Assembly: GCA_030693205.1 (NCBI GenBank)
Contig: JAUYBG010000003.1
Location: 1 to 37,993, forward strand
Direction of reading: 5' to 3'
DNA length: 37,993 nucleotides
Origin: a bacterium
Lineage (GTDB): Bacteria; Patescibacteriota; Minisyncoccia; JAHIHE01
Shown here: one piece after another, positions 31,481-37,993 of the stretch
Numbering within the stretch: position 1 is the first letter of the stretch
Layout of the letters: the number at the start of each line of letters is the position of its first letter
Notes under the pieces: generated by a model
Databases searched by the model: none
The model's input: only the letters and a program-made list of their open reading frames with translations
Told to the model about the DNA's origin: nothing
Translations under genes and position numbers: made by a program

Positions 31481-31511
31481 AATACCCGCTTGTTTAAGCG
31501 GTTATTTTTTT
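31481..31511. terminator. Bidirectional terminator between the glycosidase gene and the tRNA operon
   Basis: CCGCTT (31486-31491) pairs with AAGCGG (31496-31501), extended past one mismatch by AATA/TATT. T-run at 31505-31511 on the plus strand and an A-run before the stem, which is a T-run on the minus strand. It serves converging transcripts. Confidence 0.88.
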
Positions 31512-31512
31512 A

Positions 31513-31587
31513 TGGGGTGACTATCGGGGTTCGAACCCGAGATAACAGGGCCACAGCCTGCTGTGTTACCACTACACTATAGCCACC
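31513..31587 (-). tRNA. tRNA-His (anticodon GTG)
   Basis: The minus strand gives a cloverleaf with acceptor GTGGCTA/TAGTCAC and anticodon loop CTGTGGC (GTG). It also has an extra 5' G (G-1) opposite C73, the identity mark of tRNA-His. T loop TTCGAAC. CCA is encoded (plus 31513-31515), alone among the four tRNAs here. Confidence 0.96.
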
Positions 31588-31590
31588 ATG

Positions 31591-31663
31591 TGGGTTCGGT
31601 GGGGATCGAACCCACGACCTTGGGCTTAAGAGGCCCCTGCTCTACCAACTGAGCTACGAACCC
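31591..31663 (-). tRNA. tRNA-Lys (anticodon CTT)
   Basis: 73 bases on the minus strand: acceptor GGGTTCG/CGAACCC, D stem GCTC/GAGC, anticodon loop CTCTTAA (CTT), T stem GTGGG/CCCAC, discriminator A. CCA is not encoded. The first anticodon-stem pair is G-A. Only three bases separate it from tRNA-His. Confidence 0.95.
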
Positions 31664-31754
31664 TAAAATAACTTAAAACAAATAACTAAAAACTTATAAC
31701 CTTAATGAATCTATTGTTATTAGTTATAGGTTATCAGTTATTAGTTGTTGTACG
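31664..31754. repeat. AT-rich inverted repeat inside the tRNA operon
   Basis: AACAAATAACT and TTATAACC words (31676-31702) are mirrored by GGTTATCAGTTATTAGTTGTT (31728-31749), so the spacer between tRNA-Arg and tRNA-Lys can form a long imperfect hairpin. No gene is seen. Confidence 0.55.
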
Positions 31755-31826
31755 TGCGCCCTGAGGGAATCGAACCCCCATAACTGGTTCCGAAGACCAG
31801 CACTCTATCCATTGAGCTAAGGGCGC
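31755..31826 (-). tRNA. tRNA-Arg (anticodon TCG)
   Basis: 72 bases on the minus strand: acceptor GCGCCCT/AGGGCGC, D stem GCTC/GAGT, anticodon stem CTGGT/ACCAG around CTTCGGA (TCG), normal T loop TTCGATT, discriminator A, no encoded CCA. First gene of the operon Arg-Lys-His. Confidence 0.95.
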
Positions 31827-31849
31827 GTCTCGCTCATAAACATCCAGCT

Positions 31850-31878
31850 AATATAGCGGAAAAACCGCAAAATGTCAA
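31850..31878 (-). promoter_or_regulatory. Promoter of the Arg-Lys-His tRNA operon
   Basis: On the minus strand TTGACA (31873-31878), a 17-base spacer and TATATT (31850-31855), ending 24 bases before tRNA-Arg. The spacer contains GCGG-TTTTT-CCGC, which may also slow transcription arriving from the VanW gene. Confidence 0.85.
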
Positions 31879-31888
31879 CACTGTTATT

Positions 31889-33610
31889 TTATTCCAGCGG
31901 ATTTTTATGGGGGTATTTTGCCGGTGAGGCGTAAGAGCTATAGAATGGTTCTTTTTTCTGCAGGACGTCTTTTTCATAGAACTCGCGCCAGAAAACCGCT
32001 TTCATTGAGCCGTCGGGCATTTTATCATAAATATTAGGTCCGATAATTTTTATAATACGGTTTTGTTTTACGCCAAAAAAATTAAAAATCAGATCATTGC
32101 CAATAACCGATGTTTGTATAAGAATGACGCCTCCCGTGTCATTTTTAAATCTTAGATCCGGACGTGGAGGATAAATAGTCGAGTCCATTCCTTGCGGGTT
32201 ATAATATGGAACGGCATAAGCATGGGGTCGGCGCTCAAGAATTGGCAAACCGGAATATATAGCCGCTCTAAAAGCGGTAGTGGACACTTGGCATAATCCG
32301 CCGCCAAGTTCCGCGATGACTTTATCTTCTTTGATCACCAGTTCAGGCAGGTATCCGGCCTTGGCGGTAATTTCTCCGAGAGTTTTTACAAAGGAAAATT
32401 CTTCGTCGGGCGCGATAAAAATATTATTGAATTTTGCCGCTCCGGTGGCTATATTACGGCGGCGGTTTGCGGGGGAGCCGGCGAAATTAGATTTTCCTTG
32501 GCCTAAAAGGCTGTCAATTTTCATTTCTTCAATAACTTTTTTTCCGATCTGCGGCTCTTTTTCTTCGATTATCAATTCTATTTTAACATCATCGATATTA
32601 TTTGCGGCTCCTTTTTGCATTTCGTCGGTAATTTTTGCGGTGCTTTTGTCCAGTGAAAGCACGGCTCCGATCTCTCCGCCGGATTCAACGATCATTTGGC
32701 CGTCTTTTATTCCAAAAACGGCATTCGATGGCTTGCGATTTATTTCTATCTGGATCTTCTCCAAATAGTCGTAGATAAAATCAGGAATGATCTCCATGCC
32801 GAGAATTATTTCGTTTTTATTTGCCGGATCAGCATTGGGAATAAATTTTAAGGAAGACTCCACCAGTTTTTTTTCTAAAACCCATGATTTTTTTTCGAAT
32901 TGCAAAGAAATTTTTCCGGTTGTTAAATTGACCGCTTGCGCTTTTGCTTTTTTGATTTTATCATCGGTGATCTTTGGAGAAGAAGTTAATAATTTAATCG
33001 AGATGGGATCGCTTGCCAGATTTTGAATATTAGCGGTAATTTTTTGTTTTAAATCATTTCTGTCGATGGCAAAGCCGGTTTGCGCCGGTATTTCTTTCAG
33101 ATTGTCATTGATGAATATCAAAGAGGCGTCTTTGCCGGGTTTTTCCAGGAAGGAAAAATTATTCTCAATATAATTATTAAATTTATTTTCATCCAAGTCG
33201 TAGGAAACGGGGATATCGTTTCCCTTGGCGGCCACGGTTGTTATTTGCCGGATAATATTCAAGATGTTTCCCGTACGGCCGATGTTGTAGGCGCTGAGAA
33301 TGTTTTTTTGAGTGCTGGGAATAATACCGAGCGCGGATGGTTCGATCCCCCAGCTTTTAGAAAGAGAAGAATCATTTGGATCGGAATAATTAATTTGTAT
33401 CTTGGCGTTTTGCCAGGCGTTTATCCGATTTTCAATTGATGCTTGGGCGATTTTTGGATTTATGCCGCCGATGTCGTTCCTCGCAATAGAGATGCGGGGA
33501 TAGATCTTTCCGGAAAAAGTGAGGTTAAATAAAAGCAAAAAAGACGCTCCGGCGGAGAATATTAGAAATAAGATCAAAAATATTATTTTAATTATCGAAC
33601 GTAATTTCAT
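31889..33610 (-). CDS. VanW family protein with peptidoglycan-binding-like domains
   Basis: A 573-residue envelope protein. One membrane segment lies at about 7-30 and the rest should be outside. Residues about 45-330 hold two PG_binding_4-like units (TGFAIDRNDLKQKI and GEIGAVLSLDKSTAKI are their repeated cores). The VanW domain is at about 375-490 with NIATGAAKFNNIFIAPDEEF, GGGLCQVSTTAFRAAIYSGL and ERRPHAYAVPYY. A C-terminal tail contains YDKMPDGSMKAVFWREFY. VanW-like proteins occur in Gram-positive bacteria and Patescibacteria and are linked to the cell wall, though their activity is not established. The gene has no partner; the tRNA-Arg lies 62 bases downstream with its own promoter. No SD is visible. 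Confidence 0.92.
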   Translation of the reverse strand: MKLRSIIKIIFLILFLIFSAGASFLLLFNLTFSGKIYPRISIARNDIGGINPKIAQASIENRINAWQNAKIQINYSDPNDSSLSKSWGIEPSALGIIPSTQKNILSAYNIGRTGNILNIIRQITTVAAKGNDIPVSYDLDENKFNNYIENNFSFLEKPGKDASLIFINDNLKEIPAQTGFAIDRNDLKQKITANIQNLASDPISIKLLTSSPKITDDKIKKAKAQAVNLTTGKISLQFEKKSWVLEKKLVESSLKFIPNADPANKNEIILGMEIIPDFIYDYLEKIQIEINRKPSNAVFGIKDGQMIVESGGEIGAVLSLDKSTAKITDEMQKGAANNIDDVKIELIIEEKEPQIGKKVIEEMKIDSLLGQGKSNFAGSPANRRRNIATGAAKFNNIFIAPDEEFSFVKTLGEITAKAGYLPELVIKEDKVIAELGGGLCQVSTTAFRAAIYSGLPILERRPHAYAVPYYNPQGMDSTIYPPRPDLRFKNDTGGVILIQTSVIGNDLIFNFFGVKQNRIIKIIGPNIYDKMPDGSMKAVFWREFYEKDVLQKKEPFYSSYASPAKYPHKNPLE

Positions 33611-33641
33611 AAAAACAAAAACCTAATAAGCCTGTCTTACA

Positions 33642-33670
33642 TTGACTCATGTATCAGTTTATTATATTAT
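33642..33670 (+). promoter_or_regulatory. Promoter of clpC
   Basis: TTGACT (33642-33647), 17 bases, TATTAT (33665-33670). A minus-strand TATAAT overlaps it at 33661-33666 and could serve the divergent VanW gene, though its -35 is poor. No inverted repeat resembling a CtsR or HrcA operator was seen. Confidence 0.75.
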
Positions 33671-33750
33671 ATAGTATAAGCTATAATTTTACCAGATATA
33701 CAAGCGGTTAATTTGGGCAAAAGAGCGTCAATCAATCAAAAAATAAATCT

Positions 33751-36279
33751 ATGATCTTGCCAAAAGATATTACGTCAAAATTCACGGAGCACGCCAAGAA
33801 CATCATCAATCTTGTTGATGAGCGCGAGAAAAAAGTCGAGAAGATCACTTTGCTCGAATGGCTTGTTTTGATCATGCGCGAGGAAGGCAGTTTGGGCGCC
33901 CACATCCTTAAAAATTTTAAGATCACCAAAGAATTGGTGGAAGAGGCGATTATCGCGGCTTTTCAGCAAAATGGAAAACCGGAAGATCGGGATTATATTC
34001 CGCTTGAAGAAGTAATAGTAAAATCCGCGCTGGTGGCGAAGGAGCAAAAAAGCGGCTATATCGGCACTGAACATTTTTTATTCGCCATTTTAAATATGAA
34101 AAGCCGCTTGCTTGATGAATTTTTTCTGGCCAAAAAGATCAACGCGGATGACATAAGGCGCGGCACAAAATCTATTCTGGACAATGCGAATAAATTTCCC
34201 GATGCGGCGAAAATCATCAATATCATAATGAACCAGAAAAATGATTTTCCCTCCGGCGGAATGATCGCGCCGGGCGCGATACCCGATCAAAAAATTATGG
34301 AAGAGAGCCAAGTTTCTTCTTTGGAGTTTTTTTGCACCGATCTGACCCGCGAAGCGGCTAAGAAAAAGATTGGTCCGATCATCGGCCGGGAAAAAGAATT
34401 GAAAAGAGTGATAAATATTTTAAACCGAAAAAACAAAAACAATCCTATTCTTATCGGCGAACCGGGAGTGGGCAAGACCGCCATAGTGGAAGCTTTGGCC
34501 ATACGGATCAACGAAGGCAGAGTTCCGTTCAGCTTATTGTCCAAGCGAGTGCTGATGCTGGATATGGGCTCTCTCATCGCCGGATCAATGTTCAGAGGCG
34601 AATTCGAATCCCGCCTCAAGGATATTTTGCGCGAGATCGCGAAAGACGATAAAACAATTTTATTCATTGATGAAGTGCATACCATTGTCGGGGCGGGAAG
34701 CGCGGCGGGAAGTTTGGACGCCGCCAATATCCTGAAGCCGGCGCTTACAGGAAGGCGGCTGCAATGCATCGGAGCCACCACCTTGAACGAGTATCGAAAA
34801 TATTTCAGCAAAGACGCGGCGCTCGAGCGGAGATTCCAGCCGATCACGGTTGAAGAGCCAAGCGCTCAGGAGACGATAAAAATGCTGGCGGGACTGAAAA
34901 AATCTTATGAAAATTATCATCATGTATTTATTGCTCCCGACGCGATCGAAGCGGCGGTGAATTTATCGGTAAGATTTGTGCCGGAAAGATTCTTGCCGGA
35001 CAAAGCGATCGATCTTCTTGACGAAGCCGCGTCATATCTGGTTAATTTTGATTCTCATGAAAGCCAATGGGTAAAAATGAAAGAACTGCTCCAGGAAAAA
35101 AACCGGGTGATCATTGCCAAAGACAAAGCGGTCGAAGGCGAGAAATATGAAGAAGCTTTGCTTTTGAAAAAAGAAGAAGACGCTTTGGACCAAAAGATCA
35201 AAAAGATCAAGGCGGAAGCCCGCAAGGCGGAAGGCCAGAAGAAACCGAAAATTTTGGACGCGAAAGTGATCTCCAAGATCGCTACCGATATTATTGGCGT
35301 TCCGAAAGAAGATATGAATGAATACGAGACCAGGAAGATCAAGAATTTGGAAAAAGTTTTAACCAGCAAAGTGATCGGGCAGGATAAAGCCATCAATACT
35401 TTGGCGAAAGTCGTGAGAAGGCATCGGGCGAATATTTCGAATCCCGCGCGGCCGATAGGTTCTTTTATCTTTATCGGGCCGACCGGAGTGGGGAAAACCG
35501 AATTGGTAAAAGTTTTGGCGGAAGAATTGTTCGGTTCGCAAAAGAATTTGATCAAGATCGATATGAGCGAGTTTATGGAGCGGCACAATGTCTCCCGCTT
35601 GCTGGGCGCGCCTCCGGGATATGTGGGTTTCGAGGAAGGCGGGAAGCTTACCGAACAAGTCCGCTTGAAGCCTTATTCCGTGATCCTTTTTGACGAGATC
35701 GAAAAAGCGCATCCGGAAGTGGTGAACATTTTGCTGCAGATCCTGGAAGACGGAGTGCTTTCCGACGCTCAAGGGAAAAAGATCAATTTTAAAAATACGA
35801 TCATAATTTTGACTTCCAATCTGGGTTCGGAAGAGTTCACTTCCAGCGCTTCGGCTTTGGGTTTTTCGGGCGCGGAAGGAGATAAGAAACTGCACCAGCA
35901 GTTTGAAGCGATAAAAAATAAAGCTCTCGCCGCGCTTAAAGAAAAATTCAAGCCGGAGCTTTTGAATCGCATTGATGAAGTGATCGTTTTCGACGCTTTG
36001 GATCTGGGGCATCTCGAGAAGATCACAGCTTTGCGATACAAGGAATTTGCCGCGCGGCTCAAAAATAACAAGATCAGCATTACAAAGGCCGCAATCAAGA
36101 AAATCGCCAAGATGTCTTTGAATCCGTCTTATGGCGCAAGAATGATCAGGAAAAATATGCAAGATCTGGTTGAAGATCCAATCGCGGAAAAGATAATTAA
36201 TGGAGAAATCAAAGCAGGAGATAAGGTTCTTGTTGATGTGGGAAAAAATAAGGAGATTGAAATAAAATTAGTTCGATAA
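33751..36279 (+). CDS. clpC: ATP-dependent Clp protease ATPase subunit ClpC
   Basis: A class I Hsp100 AAA+ unfoldase that feeds substrates to ClpP. The 842-residue product has the N-domain (about 1-145, with GTEHFLFAIL), and the first AAA domain with Walker A GEPGVGKT (236-243) and Walker B LFIDEVHTIVGAG. A middle region (about 430-520, KYEEALLLKKEEDALDQKI) resembles the short ClpC M-domain. The second AAA domain has Walker A GPTGVGKT (about 575-582) and VILFDEIEKAHPEV, then the D2-small domain. The N-terminal 180 residues are diverged from typical ClpC (EYIGTEHLL becomes YIGTEHFL). clpP is not in the window. comF follows after 23 bases. Confidence 0.95.
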   Translation: MILPKDITSKFTEHAKNIINLVDEREKKVEKITLLEWLVLIMREEGSLGAHILKNFKITKELVEEAIIAAFQQNGKPEDRDYIPLEEVIVKSALVAKEQKSGYIGTEHFLFAILNMKSRLLDEFFLAKKINADDIRRGTKSILDNANKFPDAAKIINIIMNQKNDFPSGGMIAPGAIPDQKIMEESQVSSLEFFCTDLTREAAKKKIGPIIGREKELKRVINILNRKNKNNPILIGEPGVGKTAIVEALAIRINEGRVPFSLLSKRVLMLDMGSLIAGSMFRGEFESRLKDILREIAKDDKTILFIDEVHTIVGAGSAAGSLDAANILKPALTGRRLQCIGATTLNEYRKYFSKDAALERRFQPITVEEPSAQETIKMLAGLKKSYENYHHVFIAPDAIEAAVNLSVRFVPERFLPDKAIDLLDEAASYLVNFDSHESQWVKMKELLQEKNRVIIAKDKAVEGEKYEEALLLKKEEDALDQKIKKIKAEARKAEGQKKPKILDAKVISKIATDIIGVPKEDMNEYETRKIKNLEKVLTSKVIGQDKAINTLAKVVRRHRANISNPARPIGSFIFIGPTGVGKTELVKVLAEELFGSQKNLIKIDMSEFMERHNVSRLLGAPPGYVGFEEGGKLTEQVRLKPYSVILFDEIEKAHPEVVNILLQILEDGVLSDAQGKKINFKNTIIILTSNLGSEEFTSSASALGFSGAEGDKKLHQQFEAIKNKALAALKEKFKPELLNRIDEVIVFDALDLGHLEKITALRYKEFAARLKNNKISITKAAIKKIAKMSLNPSYGARMIRKNMQDLVEDPIAEKIINGEIKAGDKVLVDVGKNKEIEIKLVR

Positions 36280-36302
36280 AATAAACTTATTCTAATCGCG
36301 AT

Positions 36303-37064
36303 ATGGAGATAAAAATTTATTTAGGGAAAATTACCACTTTTGTCCTCGATATTCTTTTTCCTATCTACTGCCTCGGTTGCGGCGAGGAAGGCGAGTGGAT
36401 TTGCGCCGATTGCCTGAAGAAAATTGAATTATTAAAAAAACAAGCGTGCCCTGTTTGCGGCGTTGAATCACGCACCGGGGCGCGCTGTTTTAATTGCCGG
36501 GCCAAAACCGAGCTTGACGGTGTGATCGCCGCGACGGCTTATTTTGGAAAAGAGCGGAAAGAAAGCCTGGCAAAAAAAGCGATCCATATTTTTAAATATC
36601 GATTTGTAAAAGATCTGGCCGGGCCGCTCGCGGCAATAATAACCCGCCAGATAAGAAATCGGCAAATTGTAAAAACCGAAGAAACTTTTATTTTTGGTCC
36701 GGATATGGATAATAAACTTATTATTCCGGTTCCACTTCATCCGAAGCGTTTTCGCTGGCGAGGATTCAATCAGGCTGAACTTTTGGCGGATGGGATCGCC
36801 GCCTATTTTAAGCTGCCGCTGGAAAAAACAATTTTAGTTCGCCGGAAAAATAATATTCCGCAAGTGGAAGTGAAAGACAGGCGGGATAGAATAGAAAATA
36901 TCCGCGATGCGTTTACTTGCCTTAACCAGACAAAAATAAAAGACAAGACGATAATTCTTGTCGATGATGTGGCGACAACTTCGGCGACGCTGGGCGAGTG
37001 CGCCAAAGCGCTCAAATCTTTTGGCGCCAAGGAAGTTTGGGGAGTGGTAGTGGCGAGAGGATAA
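36303..37064 (+). CDS. comF: ComF family protein (competence-associated phosphoribosyltransferase-like)
   Basis: ComF/GntX-like proteins carry an N-terminal double zinc finger and a phosphoribosyltransferase fold and are needed for DNA uptake in naturally competent bacteria. The 253-residue product has CLGC and CADC (C23, C26, C34, C37), then CPVC and CFNC (C49, C52, C62, C65). The PRTase part has LIIPVPLHPKRFRWRGFNQA (about 139-158), the ComF signature, and the PRPP-loop motif IILVDDVATTSATL (about 217-230). With the type IV pilus genes in this window it fits a pilus-based DNA uptake route (inference). It shares a transcript with clpC and ends at a bidirectional terminator. Confidence 0.94.
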   Translation: MEIKIYLGKITTFVLDILFPIYCLGCGEEGEWICADCLKKIELLKKQACPVCGVESRTGARCFNCRAKTELDGVIAATAYFGKERKESLAKKAIHIFKYRFVKDLAGPLAAIITRQIRNRQIVKTEETFIFGPDMDNKLIIPVPLHPKRFRWRGFNQAELLADGIAAYFKLPLEKTILVRRKNNIPQVEVKDRRDRIENIRDAFTCLNQTKIKDKTIILVDDVATTSATLGECAKALKSFGAKEVWGVVVARG

Positions 37065-37068
37065 ACTT

Positions 37069-37100
37069 AAAATAATCTTACTAAACGGTAAGATTATTTT
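37069..37100. terminator. Bidirectional terminator between comF and engB
   Basis: AAAATAATCTTAC (37069-37081) and GTAAGATTATTTT (37088-37100) form a perfect 13-bp stem with a 6-base loop. The stem's own ends supply A and T runs for both directions. Confidence 0.85.
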
Positions 37101-37150
37101 AATGACAAATGACAAATTTCCAATGACAAATAAATTTTAAAATGATAAAA
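37101..37150. repeat. Short AATGACAAAT repeats
   Basis: AATGACAAA occurs three times (37100-37135 region), in a spacer otherwise rich in A and T. Simple repeats of this sort also flank other genes here; function unknown. Confidence 0.45.
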
Positions 37151-37173
37151 AAAGATTATTTTATGAAAACTAA

Positions 37174-37761
37174 CTATTTCATTATTTCTTTTGTTAGATC
37201 ATTTATACCGATTCCTTTTTTCGAAGAATAAGGGATAACTTTATGATCCCCGACCGCTTCTTGGATTTTTTGAAGCTGTTTTTGATAATCGGATTTATTG
37301 ATCTTGTCGATTTTGTTGGCCGCAATAATAATATTTTTTTTATGTTCATCTAAAACTTGGAGAATTTCCAGATCTTTTTCCGTCGCGCCGATGTTCGCGT
37401 CTATGATCAAGACGATCATTTTTTGTTCATAGCCGGAGGTGAATAAATACCAATTGACCAATTCAAAAAGAGCTTCCTTGCTTTCTTTGGAACCGCTGGA
37501 ATAGCCATAGCCCGGCAAGTCAACCAAATAAAAAGAGTCATTGATCAAAAAAAGATTTATTTCTTGGGTGCGACCCGGTGTGCGGCTGGTTCTGGCCAGG
37601 TCTTTTTGGCGGGTCAAAGCATTGATAGTACTGGATTTGCCGACATTCGATCGGCCGATAAAAGCGACTTGGGGAATGCCGTCTTTTAAAGCTTCGTCAT
37701 CCCGGACTATGCCTTTTATAAATTTCGCGGAAGTTATTTTCAACCCGTTAGAAATTCCCAT
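37174..37761 (-). CDS. engB: Ribosome biogenesis GTPase EngB (YihA/YsxC)
   Basis: A small GTPase needed for late assembly of the large ribosomal subunit. The 195-residue product has all G motifs: G1 GRSNVGKSS (36-44), G2 around TPGRTQEINLF (61-71), G3 DLPGYGYS (81-88), G4 NKIDK (near 150) and G5 YSSKKG (near 178). Start ATG at 37761-37759 gives MGISNGLKITSAKFIKG, the normal family start. There is no SD. Codons 2-7 form one arm of a perfect 14-bp inverted repeat with the leader (see the feature at 37742-37820). An extended -10, TG-C-TAGAAT, lies at plus 37831-37838. Confidence 0.96.
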   Translation of the reverse strand: MGISNGLKITSAKFIKGIVRDDEALKDGIPQVAFIGRSNVGKSSTINALTRQKDLARTSRTPGRTQEINLFLINDSFYLVDLPGYGYSSGSKESKEALFELVNWYLFTSGYEQKMIVLIIDANIGATEKDLEILQVLDEHKKNIIIAANKIDKINKSDYQKQLQKIQEAVGDHKVIPYSSKKGIGINDLTKEIMK

Positions 37762-37820
37762 ATTTATGTTATTATTTATTGCTAAACCACATTAAAAAAA
37801 TTACATATTTCTAACGGGTT
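37742..37820 (-). promoter_or_regulatory. Perfect 14-bp inverted repeat over the engB start region
   Basis: AACCCGTTAGAAAT (37742-37755, coding for residues 3-7 of engB when read on the minus strand) is the exact reverse complement of ATTTCTAACGGGTT (37807-37820) in the leader. In the transcript the two arms would pair and hold the start codon inside a 51-base loop, next to the stem. Confidence 0.65.
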
Positions 37821-37874
37821 TCATATAGATATTCTAGCATTAAATTGGTTGGATGGCGATGGTTTATTGTTTTT

Positions 37875-37903
37875 TTGTCAATTTATTATTTTTGTGATAT
37901 ATT
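37875..37903 (+). promoter_or_regulatory. Promoter of the gene at the right edge
   Basis: TTGTCA (37875-37880), a 17-base spacer and TATATT (37898-37903), with TG at 37895-37896 (extended -10). Confidence 0.75.
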
Positions 37904-37934
37904 TATACCAAGAAAAATAAATGGAGGTGAAAAA

Positions 37935-37993
37935 TTGATTGACAGAAGAAACAACAGGGATAAAGCGATTTTTCGATATTTGCTGGCAAACCA
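37935..37993 (+). CDS. Start of an unidentified protein (partial, TTG start)
   Basis: GGAGGTGA (37923-37930), one of the best SD sites in the window, is followed by TTG at 37935, which opens a frame MIDRRNNRDKAIFRYLLAN to the edge. An ATG at 37921 overlaps the SD and stops after five codons, so TTG is the probable start. The basic, helical start gives no clue to function. A strong promoter precedes it. Confidence 0.6.
   Translation, partial: MIDRRNNRDKAIFRYLLAN

Noticed and set aside
33601-33750. CtsR or HrcA (CIRCE) operator before clpC
   Set aside because: No matching inverted repeat or heptad repeat is visible in the gap.
35359-36162. Minus-strand frame of 267 codons
   Set aside because: Lies wholly inside clpC, whose protein is clearly conserved; the frame has no family motif and no SD.

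Overview
The window looks like a piece of a Candidate Phyla Radiation (Patescibacteria) genome, most likely of the Parcubacteria type. This is inferred from gene content: a sigma region 4 / HARE-HTH fusion protein, a VirD4-like ATPase with a C-terminal zinc ribbon preceded by a membrane-anchored protein of the DUF8128 type, a compact type IV pilus locus with no visible secretin gene, TP-rich surface proteins, and short AT-rich inverted repeats between genes. No rRNA, CRISPR array or recognisable insertion sequence is present, and the species cannot be named from the sequence.

Layout. 1-3270: end of an unknown gene, a membrane-anchored TPR protein, a secreted TP-linker/Ig-like/SH3 surface protein, and an unrecognised helical protein with its own promoter, Shine-Dalgarno (SD) site and terminator. 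3271-7113: secD-secF, then the sigma4/HARE-HTH regulator. 7114-10689: the DUF8128-type/VirD4-like pair, bracketed by AT-rich inverted repeats. 10690-15438: a small Lys/Glu-rich gene on the minus strand, divergent from secA, then a homospermidine synthase. 15439-27903: the type IV pilus region: pilB, pilC, a FimT/GspH-like pseudopilin, a secreted beta-propeller/M23 peptidase, PilV-, PilW- and PilX-like pseudopilins, pilM, pilN, pilO and a small membrane protein in the pilP position. 27904-31465: tRNA-Arg(TCT), then a family 1 glycosidase, an EamA transporter and a clan GH-A-like glycosidase. 31466-33610 (minus strand): a tRNA operon Arg(TCG)-Lys(CTT)-His(GTG) and a VanW/peptidoglycan-binding protein. 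33751-37993: clpC-comF, engB on the minus strand, and the first codons of a further gene.

How the genes fit together. SecA, SecD and SecF export proteins across the cytoplasmic membrane and would serve the many signal-peptide and prepilin proteins here. PilB powers pilus assembly on the PilC platform, PilM/N/O form the inner alignment complex, and the four pseudopilins are candidates for the priming or tip complex. The M23 peptidase gene sits inside this locus but has its own promoter, structured leader and terminator, so it looks like inserted cargo that splits the pilus genes into two transcription units.

The observations I would check first are: the M23 cargo gene; an 82-nt palindromic element inserted at a 16-nt duplication of the 5' end of tRNA-Arg(TCT); a second out-of-frame copy of the SecA C-terminal zinc motif that differs only at synonymous sites; a perfect 14-bp inverted repeat that would bury the start region of engB; and the leader of pilB, which has an SD and a terminator-like hairpin but no SD next to the start codon.
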